From NCBI GenBank assembly GCA_004764695.1, contig SMSO01000025.1:2618102-2682101 (forward strand): a stretch of 64,000 nucleotides of DNA. Reading direction: 5' to 3'. Each line of letters opens with the position of its first letter. Position 1 is the first letter of the stretch. This document shows, piece by piece, positions 50,421 through 60,099 of the stretch. The DNA is from Schizochytrium sp. TIO01. Its lineage: Eukaryota; Sar; Bigyra; Thraustochytrida; Thraustochytriidae. A program made the translations under genes and the position numbers. The notes beneath the pieces were generated by a model. That model was given only the letters and a program-made list of their open reading frames with translations. It was not told where the DNA came from and ran no database searches.

Positions 50421-53400
50421 ATGCCCGTCTCGCGGAGAGTTCGCGAGAGCCTTCCAGACTGGTCTGCACGGCTTCGTAAACACTCAAGTCTTGTTCGCAA
50501 ACGCAAGGCCAGTTTTGGTGTTGATCCAGCTTCACATCGGAAAAAGGTGCAGCATTTGAGAGCACACGCTGCAGAGATAGAAGTATGTCAGCCTTTCTTA
50601 AAATATTCCGGCGATCAACTTTCTTGCGAGATGCTGGAGGCAGAGTTCCGACGCGTCAGTGCGGCTCGATATAGATCCCTCATGCAATTAATCTGTATCA
50701 TGGGCTGCTTATGGTTTCTGGTGTATTCTTTTACTGTTGATCAGTCCGATAGATGGGTGTATTATGCAGCTTTCGTGTTTATTGCAACTGAGCTTTCGTT
50801 AATTTCTTCAAGAGCATACATGCGAAATTCACAGATTATTGTTGGCACGGGATTTTTTTTACTTGGGTGTGCCATCGTATGGAACAAAGAAGACACCAAC
50901 AACTACAGCAATATGAATCCCGTTTTGTTTTGTATTGTGCTTTTCACAAGCACCCCGATGACCTTGGTGTACGGAACATTAATCGCCAGCATTGTAGTTT
51001 TAGGTTACGTTGGTGTGTCAATATGGGCCTGGCGTGAGGCCTCGACAAATGATGACGCCAGTTTAGAGTTTAATACTATTGTGATTCTTGCAGGTACAAC
51101 GTTTGGAGCGTTATTTTTCTTGATATATGTGACATATTATCGTGAGATTAATTTGAGGCGCGCCATCATCAGCCAGCATATTCTACTTCGCAGCTCTCGG
51201 GAAGTTGAGAAGGAAACTAAAAAGACACGAGATTTGCTTCGAAGTATGCTTCCGGATGTCATTACGGACCTTTTGCAGGACCGGGAGGATGCTGAGGCTC
51301 CAGTTAGAATTGCGGAAAAGTTTACCTCGGTGACAATTATGTTTGTTGAGGTTTGTGACTTTAGCGCGATTTCTTCAAAACAAACCCGAGAGGAGCTGGT
51401 TGATATTCTGAATACAATTTTCTCCGTCTTTGATTCTGTACTAGAGGATTATGATGTTTACAAGGTGGAAACAATTGCAGAAGTTTACATGGTGGTTGGA
51501 GGATGTCCAAACAGGAGTAGGCGACATGCTGAGGATGTTGCCGAAGTAGCATTAGAATTTATGGCTCTTATGCCAGAAATAAATCTGTTACTACGCCAAA
51601 CTGTGCCAAGGTTAGCACATGAAGTACAGATTCGGATTGGTCTTAACACGGGTAGCATAGTAGCGGGAGTAGTTGGCCAGCGAAGCCCTCGCTTTAAATT
51701 ATTTGGAGACCCAGTAAACGTCGCATCACGCATGGAATCCACATGTCCAAAGGGTAGAATTCAAGTCTCGGGCACGACCCAAGCTCTCCTTGAAACGAAA
51801 TTCAATCTCGAGTACAGAGGGAGCATTTCTGTCAAGGGCAAAGGAAATATGGACACTTTTTTCTTGCTAAGCCGTAAGGATACGCTGGAAAGACTAGGGC
51901 AAAATGCAATTGTCAAAGATAAATCAGAGATGATGGAGCATATTGCTGCGAATAATAATTCTTTATTTACCACATGGTCTGTGAGTGGATTTGTCAGCTT
52001 GCCAGGCTCGACTAAAAAGTCAAAGGTTGCGCCTGTTCCAAATGTAGAAGCCAAAGTTTCCTCGGACTCTTCAATTCCTGTTAAAGAGGATAATAATTCA
52101 TTACAAAACATCGGCACATACAGTAGCAAAGAACGATCGGTTGGCTTAGAAAAGGAAGAAGAAAGGCTTCGTATGTATCTACGATCAAAGGCCCATAGCG
52201 CCAGATCGCTACTAACCACCAACGAAGGTGGGTCTCTCGATTCTCGAGGTTTATTTGACCGATACTCTTGCATGGAGGTATTTTCAAGGATCTTTTCAGT
52301 AGGGTCACCTGAATTTCATTCGGTCCAACTACAGCGAGGACGTGTTGCAATTGATCGTTTCACAAATATGTTGCTTATGATCGTCCCAGTATTTTTGCTT
52401 GCAGAAGTCGTAGCCTATCTTGTAGCTAATGCAATGAACAGCGATGACTCGGCCGAAGCTATTTTTAGTTCTAGTGACTATATCTTTCTAATTGCAGTCA
52501 CATCCGCCGTCCTTGCGCTTTCTGCGGCCCTGCAAGTATTATTACGTCTCAATAGAACTTTTTATATTATTGGGGTCATGGAATTAACATTTGTCTGCGC
52601 TACTGGCTGCATCACGTACTTGAATGTAACAATGTCTCATCCAAATCCCTCCTTTTTGATGGTGCTTATTACATTCACATTTCATCAGCAACTAATTCCC
52701 ATGTCGCATCGTGTGTTGCTCTCATTCGCCACGGCTATACTTGGAGAAATCATGGTTTACGTTTGGATATCTGTGTTCGATGCAGAGTATTATCGATACA
52801 TGATGAACTTATCATCAACAATGGAAAACAAGCTGAATTTGGAGGACATATTGATGCATAGTGCATATTTGTTCATCACAATTGTTTTACAAATGTGGTG
52901 TGTAACAGTGCAAGACCTGTTTCTTTTCCAAGATTTCTGTCAAAGCCGCCTGATTATGGATCAAAGCAATCAACTGGAAATCCAAAAGGCTCAGACTACA
53001 CATTTGTTATCTCAGTTACTACCAACAAGTATTGTACCAAAGCTGATGGAAGGAAAACAAACTCGTATCGTGGACCAATTTGAGAGTGTAACCATTTTGT
53101 TTACAGATATGGTGGGGTTTACCAAATTCTCTGGGGGGATTTCCCCACTATCACTTATGGATTTTCTAAATGCAATGTACACTCGTTTTGATACAATTAG
53201 TGAAAAGTATGGTCTTTACAAGGTGGAAATTATTGGTGATGCATACTTTGTTGTAGGTGGTTGTCCAGAAGTTAGCATCGATCATACCGAGCGAGTACTT
53301 CGGGCAGCGATTGAAATGCAGAACTCGATAGGCGACTTGAAGAAAATTGCCCACCGCTTACTTCTACGGGAGCGTGATGAGAAACGTCGATCTACCTCTC

Positions 53401-53900
53401 GTGAGCGCCGTCTAGTGTCAGTAACAAGAAGTTTTGAAAATCAAGGGGGCAGATCCTCAAATGCATCAACTGTAACTACGCCTAAATCGCCAAACTCGCG
53501 TAAAGGTTCAACTGATGCTGCAGCTGAAGAACGTCTTGAGGATGCTCTCTTTGATAATGAGGAAATGACAATCTTGCGCGACACCAGCGACGCAACAGCC
53601 CTAGAGGAGATTGAGGAACCGGACATTCAAATTCGTATTGGTGTGCATGTAGGGTCTGCAATCGCTGGAGTAGTAGGTTACAAGGATCCACGATACCATA
53701 TCTTTGGTGATAGTGTTTCACTTGCTAACATGATGGAGTCCAAAGGCAAGCCAAGCCGGATTCACATATCGCAAGCTGCTCTGGATAATTTACTAGCTCG
53801 GCAAGAAGCCCGGGACTTGTTCTTAATTGAACAGAGAGAAGTAATTGATCTTTCGCCTATCGCACCTCCCCAACAGACCTACTTCGTATCCCTACGTTAG
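50421..53900 (+). CDS. Twelve-TM class III nucleotide cyclase with two catalytic domains, probably a guanylyl cyclase
   Basis: Single exon, 1,159 residues. The topology is that of mammalian membrane adenylyl cyclases: six TM helices (about 85-245), C1 (about 295-480), a Ser-rich linker, six TM helices (about 640-835), then C2 (about 880-1155). In C1 the two metal-binding Asp positions are Glu (E310 in MFVEV, E354 in IAEVY), but the transition-state Asn and Arg are kept (N433, R437 in VNVASRM). In C2 both Asp are present (D896 in FTDMV, D940 in IGDAY), while Asn and Arg are lost (S1100, M1104). The domains therefore form one composite site. C1 supplies the base-contact positions, E350 in YKVE and K426 in FKLFGD. 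Glu at the first is the guanylyl-cyclase type. This reversed division of labour is known from ciliate and apicomplexan guanylyl cyclases. C2 also has a Ser-rich insert of about 90 residues. Confidence 0.9.
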   Translation: MPVSRRVRESLPDWSARLRKHSSLVRKRKASFGVDPASHRKKVQHLRAHAAEIEVCQPFLKYSGDQLSCEMLEAEFRRVSAARYRSLMQLICIMGCLWFLVYSFTVDQSDRWVYYAAFVFIATELSLISSRAYMRNSQIIVGTGFFLLGCAIVWNKEDTNNYSNMNPVLFCIVLFTSTPMTLVYGTLIASIVVLGYVGVSIWAWREASTNDDASLEFNTIVILAGTTFGALFFLIYVTYYREINLRRAIISQHILLRSSREVEKETKKTRDLLRSMLPDVITDLLQDREDAEAPVRIAEKFTSVTIMFVEVCDFSAISSKQTREELVDILNTIFSVFDSVLEDYDVYKVETIAEVYMVVGGCPNRSRRHAEDVAEVALEFMALMPEINLLLRQTVPRLAHEVQIRIGLNTGSIVAGVVGQRSPRFKLFGDPVNVASRMESTCPKGRIQVSGTTQALLETKFNLEYRGSISVKGKGNMDTFFLLSRKDTLERLGQNAIVKDKSEMMEHIAANNNSLFTTWSVSGFVSLPGSTKKSKVAPVPNVEAKVSSDSSIPVKEDNNSLQNIGTYSSKERSVGLEKEEERLRMYLRSKAHSARSLLTTNEGGSLDSRGLFDRYSCMEVFSRIFSVGSPEFHSVQLQRGRVAIDRFTNMLLMIVPVFLLAEVVAYLVANAMNSDDSAEAIFSSSDYIFLIAVTSAVLALSAALQVLLRLNRTFYIIGVMELTFVCATGCITYLNVTMSHPNPSFLMVLITFTFHQQLIPMSHRVLLSFATAILGEIMVYVWISVFDAEYYRYMMNLSSTMENKLNLEDILMHSAYLFITIVLQMWCVTVQDLFLFQDFCQSRLIMDQSNQLEIQKAQTTHLLSQLLPTSIVPKLMEGKQTRIVDQFESVTILFTDMVGFTKFSGGISPLSLMDFLNAMYTRFDTISEKYGLYKVEIIGDAYFVVGGCPEVSIDHTERVLRAAIEMQNSIGDLKKIAHRLLLRERDEKRRSTSRERRLVSVTRSFENQGGRSSNASTVTTPKSPNSRKGSTDAAAEERLEDALFDNEEMTILRDTSDATALEEIEEPDIQIRIGVHVGSAIAGVVGYKDPRYHIFGDSVSLANMMESKGKPSRIHISQAALDNLLARQEARDLFLIEQREVIDLSPIAPPQQTYFVSLR

Positions 53901-54831
53901 TAAAGCGTCGGGAAGCTGTAAGTTGCCTCTTTCAAGTAGCAGCAGTGGGTCACTTAGCTGTAGTGTAACTCATTCGATTGATGCCTCGAATTCGTCCAAA
54001 CTCAATCAACTTTGATCCAGTGTCTTTGTCTGATTTTCTATTTCAATTATTACTACCCCACTGAAATGTATCCTTTAAACTAAAAAGCAGAGGTAGCCTG
54101 AATGAGCATCGTAATTTGTTTCTTTACAAAAAGATGTATTAAAAAATCATCAGAATAATACGAAGAAGATGAACTCTTCTTTAGCGCTCCTTTTAGTTGC
54201 AGCTAGATGAATCCATTCAAAGTAGGACAGAACACACTTTAAAAAACAAATAACTAAAACAGCTAAGATGCAACCTTTTAGAATAGGATTTGGTTTTTCT
54301 ATATTTTATTTGAACCAGTGGCATTGACATTGGCATTGACATTGAAAATGACTGTACAATATTTTGGTCTGCGAGGTGCTCTCCAACAATGTGCCAATAG
54401 TCATTTGAACTCGCTATTTTCACCTTCATGTTTTTAGTTTATTAAAAGTACTCAAAAATTTGAAAAGCATTCTTTTCGCAAAGCTGCCATGTGAATAACT
54501 CGTTACGATTTTGTTGTGAATGCACTTGTTTGGAGTTTGGCATACACGAAAAGAATCATACGGCCTCTGTTGATTGACGAAACGATGACCTCTTAAGAGA
54601 AGGATTTTTGCAAAATTAGTCGCTCTTAATGCTCATGTTCGACAGTGTGGAACACTGAGAGTTGATCAAGGCAGATACATGCCCAAGTGCCTTTAGTTAA
54701 CAAACAATGGACTGCATGGGATATCTCCTAGTGCACAACGCTTAGAATACTTCTTTTGTGGCTTGCTAGTAGTTTCATCAGAGAATGTACGCATGTGAAC
54801 AAATGACACGATGCACGAAGTAACTATGGTA
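53901..54831. other. Convergent spacer, cyclase and RIIa-domain genes
   Basis: 930 bp of AT-rich DNA with a short GGCATTGACATTGACATT repeat near 54321. No gene supported. Confidence 0.5.
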
Positions 54832-55131
54832 TTATGCATTCACTCCAGGTCCATCGCCAGTCTCAGAGTCCTTGTTACCCTGTCGCGCTGCCTCCTGCTC
54901 GTAAGAAGCTGCGTTGGTGAAGTACTTGGCCGCGAAGGACTCTACATTATCAGGGCGCTCGTTAAGAACCTTGAGGAAGAATTGATTTAGCATGCGCTTG
55001 AGCTCAGGGTGGTCTCGAAGGTATTGCTCATTTTCAAGACGAAGCATTACTTTCTTCTCGTTCAGCATCTCTTGCTGTTCAGGTGTCAGCACAGCCGCGC
55101 TTGAAGTGGCACCCGTCAAATGGTCTCCCAT
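54832..55131 (-). CDS. RIIa-domain protein (RIIAD1-like)
   Basis: Single exon, 99 residues from the ATG at 55131. The centre reads as a RIIa dimerisation/docking domain: LENEQYLRDHPELKRMLNQF, then FLKVLNERPDNVESFAAKYF, which closely follows human RIIAD1 (NEKYLRTHKEV, RPDNILEFAADYF). RIIa domains dimerise as a four-helix bundle and bind amphipathic helices of A-kinase anchoring proteins, for example in ciliary radial spokes. No cyclic-nucleotide domain is attached. The C-terminal 25 residues are acidic and polar. If the organism has flagella, an axonemal role is likely (inference). Confidence 0.8.
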   Translation of the reverse strand: MGDHLTGATSSAAVLTPEQQEMLNEKKVMLRLENEQYLRDHPELKRMLNQFFLKVLNERPDNVESFAAKYFTNAASYEQEAARQGNKDSETGDGPGVNA

Positions 55132-55917
55132 GTTTATCTAAGAACTTTGTCGCCGAATCTTCACAAACTCAAAAGCGTCCCTCCAATAGTGTTGAACGAC
55201 TCAAGTCAATAAAGATCAAATTTCCCAAATTAATCCTGCCAGGGTTCGTGTCCTCGCAACCGATTTGAGCCAAGCTCGAGAGATCCAGCAGCTGCGATCC
55301 TTCAAACAGCTCGTTCGTTTCCTGTTTTTCTTTTGGCTTTTTCCTAGTATTATTCGAATCAGTGTTAGGAGTAGTAGTTATTACCTATCGCCTAACCTAA
55401 CTCATAAGAAGCTTTCTAACGATACTACCCGGTAGGTAGGTAGTAGACAGTACTACATGAACACCCTGAAGGCCAGAAAATGGCGTTAGAAGAACCATCG
55501 CAGAACTCCCGCAGAACATTTGACTTGAAGAATTTTGCTCCAGTGTTTTTAAAGAGAGATCCATGTTCTTTTTTGGGGTACTGACCAGGTCTGCGTAGAG
55601 CTTTAGGCAAGCCACTACCTAGTCTGGTTCATCTTTCACTTGACTTTCACCCAGTTTCAATAGCTAGAGATCATTCAAGAAATTCTTCGACTTAGGCGGA
55701 CACTCAACACAGAACATTCAGTTTCGGCATTACAATTGCCACAATTGCCTTGTGTTTAACCTATCAAATTTGCGAAACTTGCATTTCCTGCGGTGACATA
55801 GGGCTAAGGCCCAACCGCGGCTCAAAGGTGATTCTTGAATTGTGTCCTTAAATAGATAGCGCAGAAGGATGCCTCTGGCGGCGTGAATAGCTATTGATTA
55901 ACTTAATTTCTCAGTTG
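55132..55917. other. Spacer upstream of the RIIa-domain gene
   Basis: About 790 bp. The first 200 bp are the likely RIIa promoter. GGTAGGTAGGTAG lies at about 55431-55443. Small frames are not convincing. Confidence 0.45.
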
Positions 55918-56784
55918 TTATTTTTTCGATCGAAATGGAGAGACTTCCTCTTCTTCACTCATCACCCATACCTCTGTAAATCTCTTATGCCATATCTCAA
56001 CCAAACGCCGCATATCACTCTCGCATTGTATTGCAAATTCAGTTGTGTGTTTAGGGTGGTAGGGGGCATCCACGAAGTCAGTGACATTGAGGAGGGAATT
56101 CTTGTTAACAACGACAAAATGGAAAGCATGGAAACTTATATGACCATGTGTAATGACGTTTTCGTGGAGGGTTGTAAGTAATTTGTGCATTCCTTCTTGG
56201 ACGAACGCTTGCTTTAATGTGGCTATATGCATGCTCCCCACAAAGGAGCCCTCACGCGAGAATACAAACATTTGCGGCTTCTCTGTGAACTTCCCAGCGT
56301 AGAAAAGGAAAGGAGCGCATACCTTTTACCAACTGCGTAGAGTTCCCTTGTACATATCAATTTCATTGACAAATTGACCTTTAACACCTTCTTGCTCCAT
56401 GTTCAAGATCTGTAGAATAAGAGGGATACCACTTACAGTCATTTTAATCGACCGGTTATAAAGGTCTACATTGTGATGTATTTCGGGTAGCTCTCGTGGG
56501 AAACCAATGCTAATCTGCTTGAGAAGAAGATTGTCTATCAACGCGAGACAAGCCGCATCTCCTTCGAGTTTCTTGATTGCGGAAAGATTTTCACAAACTG
56601 AAACATAGGTACTTTGCAGCAATCAATGCACTGGAGACGCCAACTCCAGGCACATTTCCGCCGCGCCCGACTCCTGCAGTCAGTGGTTTGTCCTCCTTGG
56701 ATACCTTGGCTACAATTTCCCTGATTACCGCCACCGCCTCCTTGTCCTCCGTTGTTGTTGTTGTGCTTGCCGAAGGGCGTGCCA
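55918..56784 (-). CDS. Hypothetical interrupted gene, exon structure unresolved
   Basis: A minus-strand frame from about 56597 to 55918 has protein-like composition but is broken once by a TAA (56328-56326); the frame then continues another 135 codons. The first part includes LALIDNLLLKQISIGFPREL and the second SHFSFHAF-like aromatic strands and TDFVDAPYHPKH. Upstream, a phase-compatible 107-nt intron (GT at 56704, TTTCAG ending at 56598) could join a Gly/Asn-rich segment (56784-56705). The TAA could sit in an intron: donors just before it, such as GAAG|GTGTTA, match in phase with an acceptor at TTCACAG. Or the gene could be decayed. I do not recognise the family. The start is not found. Confidence 0.35.
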
Positions 56785-57001
56785 CTATATCAATAGTCTG
56801 ATTTTTCTCTGGTTAGAGCGTTTTGCTCACTTAGGTATCAAGAAGATGTTGTCCAGTAATACTTAAGATAGTAATAGAACCGTGTATTGTTTCAATCACC
56901 ATTTTATGACCATTTGTCGTTTTGCTTGTCTAGCGACATGTGTTAGAGAACTCATGATCAATGGGACAGATCTTATCAATCAGTCATATCAATCAGTCGA
57001 A

Positions 57002-57329
57002 ATGCCTGCCACGCAGTCAATCAACCCAGCGCTGATGAGGAAACGACCATCCAGTTCCATTTCCAAGAGCCCAGTAAGCTCACGTCGACAGAACTCCGTA
57101 CTTGCGTTGAAATGCTACCATGTAACCAGCGATTTGATATACACTTATACAGATGAATTCTCTCACCATAAGGGACTTCAATGTTGAGGCATTGAGGCAT
57201 GGCCGCACTGGGGTTTCCATTGATTCCTCGCTACTACCGCAAAAAAAAACAGCAGCAACAGCAGCAATCAATGACGTCAATTCCATGAATGCAATTGCCT
57301 ACACGGAAGCAGCAGCACCAGAATGGTAA
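57002..57329 (+). CDS. Small two-exon hypothetical gene (82 residues)
   Basis: Exon 1 is 57002-57073 (24 codons, MPATQSINPALMRKRPSSSI...). A 79-nt intron with GTAAGC donor and TTATACAG acceptor follows (57074-57152). Exon 2 is 57153-57329 (58 codons and a stop). Both junctions are phase 0. Exon 2 has a balanced composition (LTIRDFNVEALRHGRTGVSI) unlike a random frame, and an A-run codes for KK. The frame is open upstream of the ATG, so the start may lie further 5'. No family recognised and no TM segment. It converges on the ADP/ATP carrier gene, 290 bp away. Confidence 0.4.
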
Positions 57330-57618
57330 TTCATGAGACGCCAAACTTTAAAGTTATCTTGCCCTATCTACGCTTAAACAGGACGTTCTAATGATTAGAA
57401 CAAATTCGTCCACCAACGCTAAAGAAGGAAAACTTCCAATACTGCGTCATATACGAGCAAGACCACCGTTAAGAGTAATCTATAGGCTCCATGAACACTT
57501 TCAAGTACGCAAAAGGAAACAAGCATTAAACATCAAGAGAAATTGAAGAAGAGATAACATCAAGAAATGAAATTCGTCAAACAGACAGATCGGTTTGGGT
57601 TCGAGAGATGATAGCAGT

Positions 57619-58533
57619 TTAGCTGAGGATCTTCTTGATCTCACCGTAGAGCACGAGCACAAGGGCAGAGCCGACGGTACGGAGAGCGTTGGCACCAGCA
57701 CCCTTGAAGAAGGCGCCAGCGCCCTCCTCGGCGAGGATGGTGTTGAAGCAGTTCATGGTGCCAGCGTACTTCCACTCAGCCTTGGGCTTGTCGGACTGCA
57801 TCTGGAGACGGCGGCGGACGGTATCGAAGGGGTAGGAGACGTAGGCGGCGCAGAGGGCGGCGGTCTGGGCACAGAGGAACTTGGACACAATACCGCGGAC
57901 GGTGGACTCCTTCTGGTACGGGTTGAGGCCGTTGAGGGTGTCGTTCACACCGAAGTAGGCACCACGGAAGGGGAAGATACCAACAGCAGAGATACCAAAG
58001 CCGTTGTAGAGAGAGAGAACACCACGGGAGCCCTTGGAGGTCTTGACAAGGCAGTCAATGAGGCCGTTGAACTGCTTCTTGCCCTTACCGACATCGGAGG
58101 CAAGGCGGGTACGGGCGTAGTCAAGGGGGTAGACAAAGCAGAGGGAACCAATACCGGCAAAACCACCAGAGGCAACGTTGACCATGAAGAACTTGTAGAA
58201 GTCCTCCTTGGGGGAGTACTTGGGGAAGATGGCCTTGATGGTGTCCTTGAAGGCAAAGTTAAAGGCCTGGGTGGGGAAGTAACGGATGATGTTCACACCG
58301 TTGCCAGCCCAGAAGGCCTTGAGGCCCTGCTCCTGGAAGACACGGGTGAAGGTGTTACCGATGGAGGTGTAACGGGGCACCTCACCGCTGATGATGCGGG
58401 GGTTGGCATCCTGGGTCTGGATGATGAGCTTGACACGCTCGATGGGAGCAGTGCAAGTCTTGGCAATGGCGCCAGAGACACCGCCGGCCAAGAAGTCGAC
58501 AACGAAGTTGGACTGCTTCTTCTCGCCACCCAT
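57619..58533 (-). CDS. Mitochondrial ADP/ATP carrier
   Basis: Single exon, 304 residues from the ATG at 58533. Three mitochondrial-carrier repeats are visible, each with a P-x-[DE]-x-x-[RK] motif: APIERVKL, YPLDYARTRL and YPFDTVRRRLQM. The third is the ADP/ATP-carrier signature site, but reads RRRLQM in place of RRRMMM. Other carrier landmarks (AFWAGNGVNIIRYFPTQAFNFAFKD and FKGAGANALRTVGSALVLVLY) confirm the family. It exchanges cytosolic ADP for matrix ATP at the inner membrane. Third codon positions are almost all G or C, unlike most neighbours, which indicates strong selection for high expression. The same bias creates a long antisense frame. Confidence 0.95.
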   Translation of the reverse strand: MGGEKKQSNFVVDFLAGGVSGAIAKTCTAPIERVKLIIQTQDANPRIISGEVPRYTSIGNTFTRVFQEQGLKAFWAGNGVNIIRYFPTQAFNFAFKDTIKAIFPKYSPKEDFYKFFMVNVASGGFAGIGSLCFVYPLDYARTRLASDVGKGKKQFNGLIDCLVKTSKGSRGVLSLYNGFGISAVGIFPFRGAYFGVNDTLNGLNPYQKESTVRGIVSKFLCAQTAALCAAYVSYPFDTVRRRLQMQSDKPKAEWKYAGTMNCFNTILAEEGAGAFFKGAGANALRTVGSALVLVLYGEIKKILS

Positions 58534-58956
58534 TTTGGTGAAGTTTTAGTGCAACGAATAAACTACGGTGCCTAAACTATATATTCGAATTAACCCATAC
58601 AGAATCACAGAAGTTAGTCCTCACTAGTCCAATCCATATAAGAACAAACCCGATGCCTCTATACACTCAGACCATGACACAACGCAAAACAACAACCGAC
58701 ACCATCTTCCCTCAGCCTGTCATTTCCTCAGTGACGTAGTCTGGCCAGGTTTGATTCAAAGCCAGGCACAAGACAACCTTTGGGGAAAAGAGAGGAAAGT
58801 AAGAGAACTACCACTGCCTACTAGGTCTTAGTCAAGACTAGGAAAAACATTAACGCCAAGAAAGTCGAATTTTCTTCTTTTCCAAACCAACACATACAAC
58901 AGAGAACACGTTGGTCCACAAAAGCAAAAGTAATCATCAACTCCGCTTGAGTCTTG

Positions 58957-59181
58957 ATGAGGCAACAGGCAAGTCTTCGCCGATGCGCAAAACAGCCTCC
59001 TTGTCTGCAGGCTCACGTTTATTCCAGTAGAAGCGAGGTCAAAGTGTATGAGGTGAAGGTCCCTTCGGCCTCAGTTTCACTTCGCGATGTTGTCGATTGC
59101 GCCATGCGCACAAAGGGTCCGGTCAAGTTGAAGAGAAGCCAAAGACGCGCAGTGCCCCAAAGCGACAGCAGCAGATTTTAG
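58957..59181 (+). CDS. Possible small hypothetical protein (74 residues)
   Basis: An ATG frame upstream of and divergent from the ADP/ATP carrier. The protein is basic, with a plausible strand-helix segment (VKVYEVKVPSASVSLRDVVDCAM) and a Ser/Arg tail. There is no recognised family and no intron. It could equally be a chance frame in a GC-rich 5' region. Confidence 0.25.
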   Translation: MRQQASLRRCAKQPPCLQAHVYSSRSEVKVYEVKVPSASVSLRDVVDCAMRTKGPVKLKRSQRRAVPQSDSSRF

Positions 59182-60070
59182 CAGAGCCGCCACGGCCCTT
59201 TGCCCACCGCATGCATTGCTACGCCTTGCCACTCCACTCCACGCCTTTGCGGCGACCTTGACGCATCAATCACTCACCTGTCGTCTGTTTGATATTTGCT
59301 TTCGATGAGTGGCGAGCGCAGCGACTCCATCAGGCTCACAACAGGCGACGAGTGGCTGTCCTTCGCTCGCGAGAGCTCCCTCTAAACTCCACTGGATCTA
59401 TTTAAAGGTCTTTCCTCTCTAAATAATCTCAGTGTTATGAGAGGTATTGTAAACTCGTTCGATCTATGAGTGAATACTATTCTTCCGTGACTAAGCAACA
59501 CTGACGTCATAAACAACCCTGCCGCATTAATCACTAAATTAAGCAGGGTTCAAGAATTAGGATTAGCTGCCGCACGAGCCTCACGGGGAAACCCGGGATA
59601 ACTAAAAGACCTCCAGTGGAGATAGGAGGAAATGACGCGTCGCCTCCTCTGGATGAACATCTTCCTCCCATCATTTTCTTCGTTTTCTTTCCCATTTCTT
59701 TCTTTTTCTTTTTCCATTTTAAAATCCTGTCAAATATTTTCCAAATCTTTTTCTTTTCCAAAAAGACTTTTCGAAAATTAGAAACCAATTTTTCATTGCT
59801 GTCAAAAGAAAATTTTCAAAAATAAAATAGTGCTTCATTCCTCATTCTTTCTTTATTTTCTTTAGGCAAATCTATCCAACGCTCCTTCGAAAGGCTCTTC
59901 TTCTTCGTTTCCTCTTCTGTAAACTATCGCTCGTATCCACGACCCTTCGAAATAAAGCCGCGGCTCCTTCAGCTCTTCCCTCGCGTCCTCCCTCCTGTGA
60001 GTATAAGCCTCGTGAAGCAGCGCATGATGTCCAAGCAAACGATCGCAAGACATCTCCAAAACCAGCGAAT

Positions 60071-60099
60071 GAAAAGAAAAGAAAAGAAAAGAAAAGAAA
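60071..60099. repeat. GAAAA pentanucleotide repeat
   Basis: Six near-perfect GAAAA units, in the 3'-most gene-free region. Confidence 0.9.

Noticed and set aside
57595-58575. Plus-strand open frame of 326 codons, Gly/Leu/Glu-rich
   Set aside because: It lies exactly antisense to the ADP/ATP carrier. G/C-only third positions of the real gene remove stops on the other strand, so it is a codon-bias artefact.
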